Assembly (NCBI GenBank): GCA_015522635.1
Contig: WALW01000019.1
Location: forward strand, 186,001 to 250,000
Source: Candidatus Tiamatella incendiivivens
GTDB taxonomy: Archaea; Thermoproteota; Thermoprotei_A; Sulfolobales; Acidilobaceae
Direction: 5' to 3'
Length of the DNA: 64,000 nucleotides
Shown: positions 35,863 to 44,859 of the stretch, in pieces
Layout of the letters: every line of letters begins with the position of its first letter
How positions within the stretch are numbered: the first letter of the stretch is position 1
Made by a program: the position numbers and the translations under genes
Notes under the pieces: model-generated
Database searches by the model: none
Seen by the model: the letters and a program-made list of their open reading frames with translations, nothing else
What the model was told of the DNA's origin: nothing

Positions 35863-36852
35863 TTGGTAGGTGTTTCCTGTTCTGTACTAGGTGGTTATCC
35901 TAGAAATAAGAGGGTGAGGCATTTAGTTAGAGATTATGAAGAGGGTAGGCTTAGTAGCGATGAGTTTCATCGTGTCCTGACCAATGAATCAGTGTTCCTT
36001 ACTGGTGTTCAGAGGGCACTGGATTGTGGGTGTGTAGTTGATGGGATGCTTGAATGGCATGATATACTAAGATCTTTCGTTAATTCTTGGAGAGGAGTTT
36101 ATCCTTCCGGGCTTCTAAGATATTTTGACAACAACTTTTTTTATCGAATACCTGTATTTCGCGAGGCACCCGAACCCATGAATTATGTTCTACCAGCAAG
36201 GTTTAACTTCATCAAGGATTACACTAGAAACTTCCCAGTTAAAGTAGTAGTTCCAGGTCCAGCAACATTTGTTGCTTTATCAAAAAATGAGACAGGTAAG
36301 AATGATATCTGGTTGGCTACAAAGATAGCTGAGGCACTTAACAAGGAGCTTAGTAGAATCGATGGAGAAAACATTGTAATTCAAATAGATGAGCCTGCCT
36401 TGACGGATAACGAACTTTATGCAAAGACTAAAGGATATCTAGGAAACCTGTATAGGCCACTACTATCTGGCTTAAACACCCCGGCAAGAGTGTCAGTTTA
36501 CTTTGGGTGCGTTCTAGAAGATGCTTATACAGAGCTTCTCGATATCAAGGAGATAGATTTCATTACCCTCGATTATGTTGACTGCAAAAAAAGCGATTCT
36601 ATAATTGAACAATATAGCGTGAAAAACAAGAAGCTTGGACTTGGAGTTATTGAAGCCAGGGATATCTACAAAGATAACTACGATAAGGTCAAAGCGAACG
36701 TTAATAAAATATTTGACAAACTAGGAGGTAGTTTGGGTTTACTACATTTAACTACAAGTACATGGCTAGACTTAATTCCCTTCAATTACGCTATCGAAAA
36801 GACTAGAATACTATCTGATTACTCCAAGAGGATAAAGATGGAGGTGGCCTAG
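35863..36852 (+). CDS. MetE N-terminal-like barrel protein (split methionine synthase, first part)
   Basis: About 329 residues resemble the UROD/MetE barrel, with [10 protein letters not shown] at the start, [31 protein letters not shown] and a final [11 protein letters not shown] region. It corresponds to the N-terminal half of cobalamin-independent methionine synthase, which in crenarchaea is often a separate gene. The TTG at 35863 has GGGTG 6 nt upstream; a GTG at 35854 is the alternative. The catalytic half follows two bases later. Whether the two make a complex, and what the methyl donor is, cannot be told from sequence. Confidence 0.83.
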   Translation: MVGVSCSVLGGYPRNKRVRHLVRDYEEGRLSSDEFHRVLTNESVFLTGVQRALDCGCVVDGMLEWHDILRSFVNSWRGVYPSGLLRYFDNNFFYRIPVFREAPEPMNYVLPARFNFIKDYTRNFPVKVVVPGPATFVALSKNETGKNDIWLATKIAEALNKELSRIDGENIVIQIDEPALTDNELYAKTKGYLGNLYRPLLSGLNTPARVSVYFGCVLEDAYTELLDIKEIDFITLDYVDCKKSDSIIEQYSVKNKKLGLGVIEARDIYKDNYDKVKANVNKIFDKLGGSLGLLHLTTSTWLDLIPFNYAIEKTRILSDYSKRIKMEVA

Positions 36853-36854
36853 AA

Positions 36855-37847
36855 ATGTATGAAGTCCCCAAATATTTTCCCACAACTATTGTAGGTAGCT
36901 ACCCCAAGATCCCTCCAGCGGAGGATCTGATAAGAAAAAGGAAGAAATGCTCGATCACTGAAGAAGAGTTCCATGAACTAGTGAAACCGTCTATTAAAGC
37001 TGTCATGGACGATTACCTACATGCTGGTGTGGATATTCTGAGCGATGGAGAGCAAGCTAGAGAAGATATGGTTGCATACTTTGCAGAACGGCTCAATGGT
37101 TATAAGGGTGGTGAATGGGTTAGAATATTTGATAGTGTATACTTTAGAAAACCGGTCATTGTTGGAGAAATAGAGTATATCAAACCGATGGCTGTTATGG
37201 ACTGGGTATACGCTTCATCGGTATCTATGAGGAGGCCTGTTAAAGCAATACTGACAGGCCCTTATACTATGGCAGATTGGAGTTTTGATTTATTCTACGG
37301 AGACCGGAGAGAATTAGTCATTGCATTAGCTAAGGTTATTCGCAGGGAAGTAGAGGAATTCCTGAAGAAAGGTGCTAAATATGTTCAAATCGACGAACCT
37401 GCACTCTCTACAAGACCACTCAAAGAAGAAGTTGATGTAGTGAACGAAGCTTTACACATAATATTCGATGGGATCAAGGCAAAGAAAATAGTCCATATAT
37501 GCTTCGGTAAAATAGAGAGAATTCTCGAGTATTTATTAGACTTCCCGATAGACCAGTTCGACTTCGAGTTCAAAAACAGTAATTTCAGGCTTCTACCATA
37601 CCTAGTAGAGTATGAAATTGATAAAGAGTTAGGATACGGAGTCATTGATGTTCACTCAACAAGAGTAGAGGAGGTACAAGAAATCTTCAATGACATTGAA
37701 AAATTAGTTAAAACCGGAATAATTGGACCAGAAAAAATCTATGTTGATCCTGACTGTGGATTAAAGAGACTGCCCCGGGGAATAGCCGTTGCAAAACTGG
37801 AGAATATGGTTAAGGCTGCTAAGCTAGCTAGAGAAAAACTTGTTTAG
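36855..37847 (+). CDS. metE: MetE C-terminal catalytic-domain protein (methionine synthase core)
   Basis: The 330-residue barrel has the homocysteine-activating zinc ligands: a HIC motif (KIVHICFG) and a later Cys in [11 protein letters not shown], plus [10 protein letters not shown]. These match the catalytic half of MetE. Methyl transfer to homocysteine would make methionine. Related core methionine synthases can use methylcobalamin or corrinoid proteins, so the donor is open. No metF-like gene is near; S-adenosylhomocysteine hydrolase, which regenerates homocysteine, is encoded 4 kb downstream. Its stop shares TTAG with the convergent Sec61-beta gene. Confidence 0.88.
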   Translation: MYEVPKYFPTTIVGSYPKIPPAEDLIRKRKKCSITEEEFHELVKPSIKAVMDDYLHAGVDILSDGEQAREDMVAYFAERLNGYKGGEWVRIFDSVYFRKPVIVGEIEYIKPMAVMDWVYASSVSMRRPVKAILTGPYTMADWSFDLFYGDRRELVIALAKVIRREVEEFLKKGAKYVQIDEPALSTRPLKEEVDVVNEALHIIFDGIKAKKIVHICFGKIERILEYLLDFPIDQFDFEFKNSNFRLLPYLVEYEIDKELGYGVIDVHSTRVEEVQEIFNDIEKLVKTGIIGPEKIYVDPDCGLKRLPRGIAVAKLENMVKAAKLAREKLV

Positions 37848-38023
37848 ATAAGGGCTCTAGCTATTAGAACTATTATAGTAAAACCTATTGACAGCAATAC
37901 CAAAGATGTTGGGCTCATTTTCACTTGCCCCTCATACTCTTCATAGAAAGATATAAGGCCAGCTCCTGTCATGGGCCCAGACATTTTCTTAGACTTCGAC
38001 TTACCCCTCTTCTTAGCCGGCAC
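37844..38023 (-). CDS. secG: Preprotein translocase subunit Sec61-beta (SecG)
   Basis: A 59-residue frame begins at a GTG (38023-38021), with GGTGG 6 nt upstream. It encodes a basic N-terminus ([12 protein letters not shown]), then [19 protein letters not shown] and a single C-terminal hydrophobic helix ([20 protein letters not shown]). This is the standard archaeal Sec61-beta layout: the S-G-P and AGLI-x-F/Y-x-E-Y motifs before one tail-anchor-like helix. It is an accessory subunit of the SecYEG channel. It shares the TTAG stop tetranucleotide with the split-MetE gene. Confidence 0.93.
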   Translation of the reverse strand: MPAKKRGKSKSKKMSGPMTGAGLISFYEEYEGQVKMSPTSLVLLSIGFTIIVLIARALI

Positions 38024-38107
38024 TTTTAGCCACCATTATTTAGTACTTTATTATCCAAGGTTTTAAACAATTATAGTCTACGAACATATGTATCTAGGGG
38101 GTAAATC

Positions 38108-38356
38108 ATGCAGATTAGAGAAGCACAAGATTTTATCAAAGAGAAATATTTTGGCAAAGACTCGCTGAGAGGCCTTTTCAAATCTTTTACCTGGCTTGTA
38201 GAAGAAGTGGGGAAACTTGGTGAGGCTTTGCTTAAAGGGTCTTATAAGGATATACAGGGAGAAATCGCTGATGTTATGGCATGGACTCTTTCTCTTGCAA
38301 ACTTAGTAGGGCTAGATGCTGAGAAAGCTTTTAAAGAAAAATATGGTTTAAACTGA
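38108..38356 (+). CDS. MazG-like nucleotide pyrophosphohydrolase
   Basis: The 82-residue single-domain protein has the MazG metal motif: Glu-Glu-Val-Gly-Lys-Leu-Gly-Glu in one helix and GEIADVMAW in the next. Such enzymes hydrolyse NTPs or dNTPs to monophosphates for house-cleaning. Short size suggests a homotetramer of the minimal four-helix type. It overlaps the convergent zinc-ribbon gene by 9 nt. Confidence 0.88.
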   Translation: MQIREAQDFIKEKYFGKDSLRGLFKSFTWLVEEVGKLGEALLKGSYKDIQGEIADVMAWTLSLANLVGLDAEKAFKEKYGLN

Positions 38357-38611
38357 TAGATATCTTGTTTTATTTAAGGAATATGACTCGATTAGATATG
38401 GAATATTATTATTCTTTGTCTCGGTTACTATTTTCCCGTTAACCCTTCTTATTGTTACAACGGAATCAGTTATCTTATATCTACATACTGGGCAACGATA
38501 GTATCTGTAGACAACCCTAGTCCCATCATGCTTGAGCTCTACTTCTATTTGATAGTTCATTAACGAACCACATCTCGGACAAATAAGCCCTGTTTTCTTC
38601 TTATCTGACAT
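38348..38611 (-). CDS. Small zinc-ribbon protein
   Basis: About 87 residues with CPRCGS and CPVCRYK knuckles separated by a strand pair (VELKHDGTRVVYRYYR), then a beta-rich tail. The ribbon resembles TFS/TFIIS-like or rubredoxin-type folds, but no catalytic acidic pair is visible. Function unknown. The ATG at 38611 is chosen because GGAGGGGTGA lies 6 nt before it; a GTG at 38620 is less likely. Confidence 0.78.
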   Translation of the reverse strand: MSDKKKTGLICPRCGSLMNYQIEVELKHDGTRVVYRYYRCPVCRYKITDSVVTIRRVNGKIVTETKNNNIPYLIESYSLNKTRYLSV

Positions 38612-38804
38612 TTTCTTCACCCCTCCAACAATTTTTTTACTGCAGATTCCCCGTTTCTACAGTATTTCTAGACGCTTCTGCCACACTCTGCTGTAATAAA
38701 ATTCTCCATATAGGAGTCTATATTTTTATTTAGCAGTATTCTATACTTGTTATATTATTATAGCGTTTGAAAATTGATAGTATTAGATGCGGAGGTGTAG
38801 TAAA

Positions 38805-40670
38805 TTGATGATTTCAGGGTATATTAGAGAACCATTAGCCATTATTGGTAAAGACGAGTCTATGATGAAGGCTAGGGCGTTGATGAGAAAGTATGGTGAG
38901 AGACTTGTTGTTATATTGAATGAGGAAGGGAAATTCAAAGGTTTTCTAACGAGAAGGGAAACCGCTATAGTAACAAGCGCTAAATCTGGGTTACGGGCTA
39001 TTGAACTTGCTAGAGACCATCCTATAATTACCCCAGAGACTCCGCTCGAGAAAGCGTTTAATGAAATGGTTTCTCAGAGAGTTTGGGAAGCTGTTGTCAT
39101 CGACGATCCTGCTTCCAATAATGTGATCGGAGTAGTTACACTCAGAGATATTATAGAGAAGTTTATAGAGAAAGGGTATAAACCTAAGGCTGTTTCCGTA
39201 TCAGAAATAATGACGAAAGACAAAGTTGGAGAAATGATTGTTGAACCAGGTACTAGAGTTACTAAAGTCTGGAGTAAACTAGTGCTGAAGAGCTATCCTG
39301 CAGTAATAGTTGTCAGATCCACGGATAATCCTGTTCCTATTGGTATAATAACTGCTAAAGATTTAGTGGATTCTAGTAGATGGAGGTTTCACAGAGAAGG
39401 AGAAATCAAAATAGCCATCCCAGCAAAAGCTAAAACCATAATGACGAGAGGAGTAGTAGTAGCAACATTAGATACGCCCATAGAGTATATAGCTAAAACT
39501 ATGGTCGAGAACGACTTCTCAATTATACCAGTAATAGACGATGAAGGTAAGGTTATTGGAGCAGTTACACAAGAAGATATCATAAGAGCATATCTAGAAG
39601 GAGCGAAACCCGGAGCTGTTAAGGTCAAGCCTAGGGTTGTTGTCAAACCTGTTCCAGAAATTGAAAGGATCACTTTTGTCAAAGCAGAATCTATGCTACA
39701 GCAAGTTCTAGTGAAAAAAGAAGCCGTGGAGATACCGCCAAAGATTACTGCTAGGGAATTGATTATTCCAGAACTTCCAGCAATGTCTATCAACGATACC
39801 GTGGAACACGCTAGAAAACTTATGCTTAGACACCGTGCGAATTACATAGCAGTATTAGACGATTCAGGGAAGGTTATAGGAATAGTTTCTAAGTGGAATA
39901 TGCTTAAAGCTATTTCTCTAAAAGGACCGATCTGGAAAAGGAGGATTCATGATAAATTCTTCATAGACAGTATCATAATTAAAAACCCTCCTAAAGTTAA
40001 ACCAGATGAACATATAGAGAATATTGCGTTAAAACTTCTGGCCGGCAATTCGGATGTAGCACTGGTCGAAGATGAAAACGGTAGTCTTCTAGGTTTCGTG
40101 ACCAAGGATAGTATAGTAGAGAAATTCGTTGAACAGAGAGGCCATAAGATACTGGTTGAAAACCTGATAACTCCAGCTAGAATAGGTATCGTACACCCTC
40201 ATCATTCCTTAGCCTATGTCGTCAACAAGATGAGAACCTTCCAATTAGATGCTGTTACAGTCGCAGATAAAGATGGAATATATGGAGTAGTCAGTGCAAA
40301 TAGATTGCCTTTCGTTGCATATGAAGACCATATAAATGCTAGGAAAAGTAGGAGGCTAATATGGGTAAGGAAATTAGTAAAGGGAGCAGCAAAGCTGGGG
40401 AGATATGTTAAGGTTCTTCCTTTGACCGCTATAGACGCCGCTGCCAAAGTAGAGGATTACTTGACTTCTAACCAAACACTGGTTGAAGCGTTGAAGAAAC
40501 TGAGAGAACTAAGCCTTGACGGAATTCCAGTGAAAGGCAGTGATGGCAGAGTGATCGGTGTGGTATGCAAATACGACATACTCAGAGAACTTGTTAGAGA
40601 AGCAGAAGCCTTTAGGGGAGAGAAGGCAGAGGAGAGAAGTTACAGCTACAAGGTAATTTCTAATGGATAG
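38805..40670 (+). CDS. Multi-CBS-domain protein (about eight CBS motifs)
   Basis: The protein of about 621 residues is built almost entirely of CBS motifs. Repeats of the VIGVVTLRDII, PIGIITAKDLV, VIGAVTQEDII, VIGIVSKWNML, LLGFVTKDSIV, IYGVVSANRL and VIGVVCKYDIL type mark seven or eight modules, that is about four Bateman pairs. Bateman pairs bind adenine nucleotides or SAM. No enzyme, transporter or DNA-binding domain is attached, so it may be a stand-alone energy or nucleotide sensor. The TTG at 38805 sits 7 nt after GGAGGTG; the ATG at 38787 lies before that site and is rejected. Confidence 0.88.
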   Translation: MMISGYIREPLAIIGKDESMMKARALMRKYGERLVVILNEEGKFKGFLTRRETAIVTSAKSGLRAIELARDHPIITPETPLEKAFNEMVSQRVWEAVVIDDPASNNVIGVVTLRDIIEKFIEKGYKPKAVSVSEIMTKDKVGEMIVEPGTRVTKVWSKLVLKSYPAVIVVRSTDNPVPIGIITAKDLVDSSRWRFHREGEIKIAIPAKAKTIMTRGVVVATLDTPIEYIAKTMVENDFSIIPVIDDEGKVIGAVTQEDIIRAYLEGAKPGAVKVKPRVVVKPVPEIERITFVKAESMLQQVLVKKEAVEIPPKITARELIIPELPAMSINDTVEHARKLMLRHRANYIAVLDDSGKVIGIVSKWNMLKAISLKGPIWKRRIHDKFFIDSIIIKNPPKVKPDEHIENIALKLLAGNSDVALVEDENGSLLGFVTKDSIVEKFVEQRGHKILVENLITPARIGIVHPHHSLAYVVNKMRTFQLDAVTVADKDGIYGVVSANRLPFVAYEDHINARKSRRLIWVRKLVKGAAKLGRYVKVLPLTAIDAAAKVEDYLTSNQTLVEALKKLRELSLDGIPVKGSDGRVIGVVCKYDILRELVREAEAFRGEKAEERSYSYKVISNG

Positions 40671-40675
40671 CTATA

Positions 40676-41410
40676 TCATTCCTTTATGCTTCTAACTATT
40701 TCCTTTAGTTTTTCAGGGTCCTCCTCTGCTAGTGTACCAGTTACGACAGCGTCAGCCCCAAAATTAATCAGTTTACGTGCACTCGATCCGTCTCTAATGC
40801 CTCCACCTACTATTAGCAGAGGATCTAATCCTGCTTCACTTAAAAGTATTCGTGAAGATTTAACTCCTTCAGGGTTTACTGTAAAGGGCGCACCTGATCC
40901 GGCTTCTAAGTAGATAGCTTTAGCCCCCATATATCCTCCCGCAAGAGCATAGCCCGCTATCAGTTCAGGTTTATCATTAGGAACCGGTAGAGCTTTCCCG
41001 ACATGGCTTACTGTACCACCATATCCTATGATAATATATGGAGTAGGTATGACTTCTAGATTCATTCTAAGAAGTATCGGAGCGGCTTGCACCTGAACTC
41101 CTGCTATATAATAAGGATCTATTGAATTCATTAAGATAAGATATAGGACAGCATCTGCATGTGGTGTTAACCCATTTATGTTCCCTGGGAAGAGAACTAC
41201 GGGTTTACCTGTGTTTTCTTTTATCCCTTCAGCTATAGCGTCTAGAGAACGGTAATCTATATTTGTTGAGCCGCCTAGGAGGAAGGCATCGGTTCCCGCT
41301 TCATACGCTGTTTGAGCTATATTTAATGCGTCGCTTACCGGAGCGGATCCAGGGTCGATTAAAGTTAGGTGAACAGGTTTACTCCTCTTCAGAATCGAGA
41401 GTATGTCCAC
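40676..41410 (-). CDS. Geranylgeranylglyceryl phosphate synthase
   Basis: The 244-residue TIM barrel has the family motifs HLTLIDPGSAP, DAFLLGGSTN, KPVVLFPGN, AIYLEAGSGAP, LIVGGGIRDG and ADAVVTGTLAEED. It joins geranylgeranyl diphosphate to sn-glycerol-1-phosphate, the first ether-lipid step of archaeal membranes. The 32-nt overlap with the upstream Elf1 gene points to one transcript, an odd pairing of lipid synthesis with transcription. Confidence 0.95.
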   Translation of the reverse strand: MDILSILKRSKPVHLTLIDPGSAPVSDALNIAQTAYEAGTDAFLLGGSTNIDYRSLDAIAEGIKENTGKPVVLFPGNINGLTPHADAVLYLILMNSIDPYYIAGVQVQAAPILLRMNLEVIPTPYIIIGYGGTVSHVGKALPVPNDKPELIAGYALAGGYMGAKAIYLEAGSGAPFTVNPEGVKSSRILLSEAGLDPLLIVGGGIRDGSSARKLINFGADAVVTGTLAEEDPEKLKEIVRSIKE

Positions 41411-41675
41411 CTATCATCTCCTCAAGTCTTCCTTCATTTGCTAGGTCGATGACTTTTCCATATACATCTATTTCTGTGAATACCTGTGGAACAGTTAACT
41501 CTAAGTATAGTTTGCAGGTACCACACCTTACTATTGCTAACTTGTGGAATGGTTCACCTTTGATTTTCTTGAACTGTACAGATAACGTCTCAGCTCCGCA
41601 TCTAGGGCATTGGTACACTTTCGGCATGCTTAGAGGCTTCGGTTTTATCACCTTCCTCCGTTTTCTTCGAGCCAC
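41379..41675 (-). CDS. elf1: Elf1-like transcription elongation factor
   Basis: The 98-residue protein starts with a basic tail (ARRKRRKVIKPKP) and has the Elf1 zinc site: Cys23-x2-Cys26 in YQCPRCGAET and Cys51-x2-Cys54 in VRCGTCKLY, plus the strand LELTVPQVFTEIDVYGKVID. Elf1/ELOF1 binds near downstream DNA on RNA polymerase and helps elongation. With Rpo13 it is the second polymerase accessory protein in the window. Confidence 0.88.
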   Translation of the reverse strand: MARRKRRKVIKPKPLSMPKVYQCPRCGAETLSVQFKKIKGEPFHKLAIVRCGTCKLYLELTVPQVFTEIDVYGKVIDLANEGRLEEMIGGHTLDSEEE

Positions 41676-41808
41676 TCAGACCACCTATCTAGGGATGTAA
41701 TAGATTATATGACGATTTTAACTTTGTGAATATTAAGGAAGGTTTTTACTGAAGTATTTTATAGTTAATAAATCAGTGTCTATGAATAGCTAGTAGAGGT
41801 GTAATGCT

Positions 41809-43053
41809 TTGAAAATAAGGATTAAGAATTTGGAGTTGGCTGGTAAGGGTAAGCTCACCTTAGAATGGGCTGAGAAATTTATGCCTGTAACAGTTGGTCT
41901 TAGAAAAGAATACGGGGCGACTATGCCTCTGAAGGGAGTGAAGATTGGAGCGGTTCTTCACGTGACAAAGGAAACGGGGGTTCTAGTTAGGACGCTAAAA
42001 GCTTTGGGTGCTGACGTCTATCTAGCTGGAAGCAACCCGTTATCAACGCAGGATGACATTGCTGCAGCCTTATATTCGGAAGGAGTGAGTATCTGTGCTT
42101 GGAGGGGTCAATCTTCCGAGGAGTACTTCGGTTGTATTGAAGAAGTAGTTTTATCGGAACCTGATATTGCTATAGATGATGGAGCTGATCTTCACGCTAT
42201 GCTTCACGGCAAACATAATGAAATAGCTGTTAAAGTGATCGGAGGTACCGAAGAGACCACTACCGGGGTTATTAGGTTAAAAGCTCTTGAGAAGGAGGAC
42301 AGATTATTATACCCTGTTATAGCTGTAAACAATGCCTATACTAAACACTTGTTTGACAACCGCTATGGTACTGGTCAGAGTACTGTAGATGGCGTCCTTC
42401 GTGCTACGAACGTATTAATAGCAGGTAAAAAAGTGGTTGTAGCAGGCTATGGGTGGGTAGGCCGTGGCATTGCAATGAGGATGCGCGGGATGGGAGGTAA
42501 CGTTATTGTCACAGAGATTGATCCCATAAGAGCTTTAGAAGCTGTAATGGATGGCTACACCGTTATGAGTATACGTAAAGCTGCGGAGATCGGTGATATA
42601 TTTGTTACAGCCACAGGTGACAAGAATGTTATCAGCTATGAAGATATTCTGAAAATGAAAAATGGGGTAATTCTAGCTAATTCTGGGCATTTCAACGTGG
42701 AAATAGACGTTGAAAACCTTGAAGCAAAAAATGTCTCCAAGAGGGTTATAAGGGAAAATCTAACCGAGTACACCCTCGAGAACGGTAGAAAAGTATATCT
42801 TCTAGGAGAAGGCCGTTTAGTTAACCTTGTAGCTGCAGAAGGCCATCCTAGCGAAGTAATGGATATGAGCTTTGCTAACCAAGCACTTGCTGCTATGTAT
42901 CTAGTTGAAAACCGTGGGAAACTAGGAAGAAAAGTCTATAACCCTCCTCTCGAGATAGACAGGGAGATAGCTTCTAGGAAACTAAGAAGTATGGACATTG
43001 AAATAGACAAGCTAACAGAAGAACAGATGAAATATCTGTCGTCTTGGAAGTAA
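41809..43053 (+). CDS. ahcY: S-adenosylhomocysteine hydrolase
   Basis: The 414-residue enzyme has the catalytic-domain motifs [26 protein letters not shown] and [10 protein letters not shown], the [18 protein letters not shown] stretch, and the NAD site [13 protein letters not shown] (about 210-222). It converts S-adenosylhomocysteine to homocysteine and adenosine, feeding homocysteine to the split MetE encoded 4 kb upstream. The TTG start has GAGGTG before it. Confidence 0.95.
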   Translation: MKIRIKNLELAGKGKLTLEWAEKFMPVTVGLRKEYGATMPLKGVKIGAVLHVTKETGVLVRTLKALGADVYLAGSNPLSTQDDIAAALYSEGVSICAWRGQSSEEYFGCIEEVVLSEPDIAIDDGADLHAMLHGKHNEIAVKVIGGTEETTTGVIRLKALEKEDRLLYPVIAVNNAYTKHLFDNRYGTGQSTVDGVLRATNVLIAGKKVVVAGYGWVGRGIAMRMRGMGGNVIVTEIDPIRALEAVMDGYTVMSIRKAAEIGDIFVTATGDKNVISYEDILKMKNGVILANSGHFNVEIDVENLEAKNVSKRVIRENLTEYTLENGRKVYLLGEGRLVNLVAAEGHPSEVMDMSFANQALAAMYLVENRGKLGRKVYNPPLEIDREIASRKLRSMDIEIDKLTEEQMKYLSSWK

Positions 43054-43055
43054 CT

Positions 43056-43064
43056 CTTAAAAAC
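43056..43064 (+). promoter_or_regulatory. TATA-like element of tRNA-Met
   Basis: CTTAAAAAC lies 30-38 nt upstream of the tRNA 5' end, a normal archaeal promoter distance. It starts just after the S-adenosylhomocysteine hydrolase stop. Confidence 0.4.
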
Positions 43065-43093
43065 TTCGTACTCTATTAATCTGAAACCGGCTA

Positions 43094-43201
<108 letters not shown>

Positions 43202-43226
43202 TTATTTGCGAATTAACAAATGGTGT

Positions 43227-43634
43227 ATGATAAAATTGAAGGAAATCATATATACAAAGGAAGCACCCGAACCAGTCGGACCTTACAGTCAAGCTGTCGT
43301 TTTTAAAGATACCATATTCGTCTCAGGGCAGATCCCCATTGATCCTAAAACAGGGAAACTGGTAGAAGGGGATTTCTCTGTGAAATCTAAGCAAACACTA
43401 ACAAATCTAATGAGTATAATAAGAGCTGCTGGCGGTGATGTTAGTACACTTTTAAAAGTTAGAGTCTATCTTAAGGATATATCGAAGTTCGGTGAGTTCA
43501 ATAATATATACTCAGAGATTATAGGTAAGACTCCTCCTCCCTCTAGAGTGGTGGTTGAAGTCTCTAATCTGCCCTTAGGTGCTGATCTAGAGGTTGAGGC
43601 TATAGCATATAGGATAAATAGTGACCTAGAATAG
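43227..43634 (+). CDS. ridA: RidA (YjgF) family enamine/imine deaminase
   Basis: About 135 residues with the family motifs PVGPYSQAV, FVSGQIPIDPKTG and the conserved Arg in PPPSRVVVEVSNLPLGADLEVEAIAY. RidA hydrolyses reactive enamines made by PLP enzymes to keto acids. A start at the ATG 43227 is most consistent with the family; an upstream TTG at 43206 would reach almost into the tRNA. A TTG at 43236 is also possible. Confidence 0.92.
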   Translation: MIKLKEIIYTKEAPEPVGPYSQAVVFKDTIFVSGQIPIDPKTGKLVEGDFSVKSKQTLTNLMSIIRAAGGDVSTLLKVRVYLKDISKFGEFNNIYSEIIGKTPPPSRVVVEVSNLPLGADLEVEAIAYRINSDLE

Positions 43635-43692
43635 AAATAATAACGCTGAAAACTCCCCATATATGCTCTGATAGCGGTGGGTTGTAAATAGG

Positions 43693-44292
43693 ATGGAGTT
43701 CATCGAAGTAGTTAGAGCTGTTGATAAAAACGGTGAGGTATCATCAATAGCTCGTAGAATGTTTATCACAAATGCGTTTGATTCTCTTCTAACCTCACTA
43801 GGAGTAGCGTCGGGAGGGTACTCTTCTAAAACCGATCCTAAAATCCTAGCACTAGGAATAATCGGTGCCGCTATTGCAATGGGCTTATTCAGTGCTACAC
43901 TAGGAGTTTACCTATCGGAGAAAGCTGAGAGAGAAAGAGAATTGAAGAAAATACAGACACATGTAGCCCGTCAGTTGTATAAGGATAGCATATACTACAA
44001 GGCAGCAAAATACATACCTATATACGTCGCCTTATGGAGTGGATTTGGTGCAACACTATTTCCCATCCTTGTCTCTCTTCCCTTTGTTTTAGCAGACGCC
44101 TTAGACCTATCAGTAGGAACAGCATTCATTATGTCATTGGGTGTAGGATTAGTCATTATCGGCTTCCTAGGGACATATCTAAGCAAAATCAGTGGAGAAC
44201 GCCTAATTTCCGGGTTAGCTAGATTTACCGGAATAGGCTTGGCAGCCGTAGTAGCTATTTTGTTAATAAAAAGGTTTTTTGGTTTGATATAA
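43693..44292 (+). CDS. VIT1/CCC1-family iron/manganese transporter-like protein
   Basis: The 199-residue membrane protein has about five hydrophobic helices. The first bears FDSLLTSLGVASGGYS and the second ends in LGVYLSEKAERERELKK, the VIT1/CCC1 pattern with a charged cytosolic loop after helix two. VIT1/CCC1 proteins export or store ferrous iron or manganese. The short length fits the archaeal members. Substrate is inferred from family only. Confidence 0.75.
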   Translation: MEFIEVVRAVDKNGEVSSIARRMFITNAFDSLLTSLGVASGGYSSKTDPKILALGIIGAAIAMGLFSATLGVYLSEKAERERELKKIQTHVARQLYKDSIYYKAAKYIPIYVALWSGFGATLFPILVSLPFVLADALDLSVGTAFIMSLGVGLVIIGFLGTYLSKISGERLISGLARFTGIGLAAVVAILLIKRFFGLI

Positions 44293-44315
44293 ATGAAATT
44301 AGTTGAAATGGGCGT

Positions 44316-44334
44316 GGAGGGGTGTTTCCCCTCC
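44316..44334. terminator. Perfect 7-bp hairpin between convergent genes
   Basis: GGAGGGG-TGTTT-CCCCTCC forms a perfect 7-bp, almost all-GC stem with a 5-nt loop in the 47-bp space between the VIT1-like and SpeD/ADC genes. It can form in both transcripts. It may act as a bidirectional terminator or 3'-end stabiliser. Confidence 0.5.
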
Positions 44335-44339
44335 TGAAC

Positions 44340-44726
44340 CTATTCCAGCGACCTAGAAGCTTTCCCTATTTCAACTCTTCTAGGCTTCAATGCCGAAATG
44401 ATGTACTCGAAAGCTTTCTGTGAATCTGTATGGCGTCCACAAGAGTAAACATCAACTGTAGCGTACCTATACTCAGGCCATGTGTGAACAGTTATATGGC
44501 TTTCCAGAATTATCGCTACAACAGATACTCCCAAGCCTATTTCCCAAGCTTTCACATCTAGCAAAGTCATATTGCCGGTTTCCGCAGCCTCTATAACAAT
44601 CCTCTTAAGCTCTTCAGCATCCGAAAGGAGGTCTTCGTTAATGCACTCAATAAGATTACCATAAACGTGTTTCCCTACAACCCTGAAGCCCACTACTTCT
44701 TCGTGTAACAGTTCTTGTGTATTCAT
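44340..44726 (-). CDS. S-adenosylmethionine decarboxylase or arginine decarboxylase proenzyme (pyruvoyl type)
   Basis: The 128-residue proenzyme has the self-cleavage site Glu75-Ser76 in ILESHI, followed by [17 protein letters not shown] with His81 and Cys96 at the family spacing. Ser76 becomes the pyruvoyl cofactor. Crenarchaea carry two close paralogs, one decarboxylating S-adenosylmethionine and one arginine, and I cannot separate them here. Either way it feeds polyamine synthesis. A hairpin-capable leader overlaps its ribosome-binding site. Confidence 0.9.
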   Translation of the reverse strand: MNTQELLHEEVVGFRVVGKHVYGNLIECINEDLLSDAEELKRIVIEAAETGNMTLLDVKAWEIGLGVSVVAIILESHITVHTWPEYRYATVDVYSCGRHTDSQKAFEYIISALKPRRVEIGKASRSLE

Positions 44727-44731
44727 ATTGA

Positions 44732-44751
44732 CCCCCCTTTATATAGGGGAG
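44732..44751 (-). promoter_or_regulatory. Leader hairpin/TATA palindrome before SpeD/ADC
   Basis: Read on the minus strand, CTCCCCT and AGGGGGG can pair over 7 bp (one wobble) around ATATAA. The G-run is also the only ribosome-binding site for the ATG at 44726. The centre, CTATATAAA, is also a good TATA box. So this is either a promoter with a very short or absent leader, or an RNA hairpin that hides the ribosome-binding site. A second TATA-like element further upstream (about 44765-44773) favours the latter. Confidence 0.4.
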
Positions 44752-44859
44752 TTTCAATTAAAATATAAGGTTTGACCCCTTCTCAGTTTATTATACTAGA
44801 AATAATGTAATAAACAGAAAACATGGAACACTTAAATTAGTAGATGGGGTTGTAAGAGG

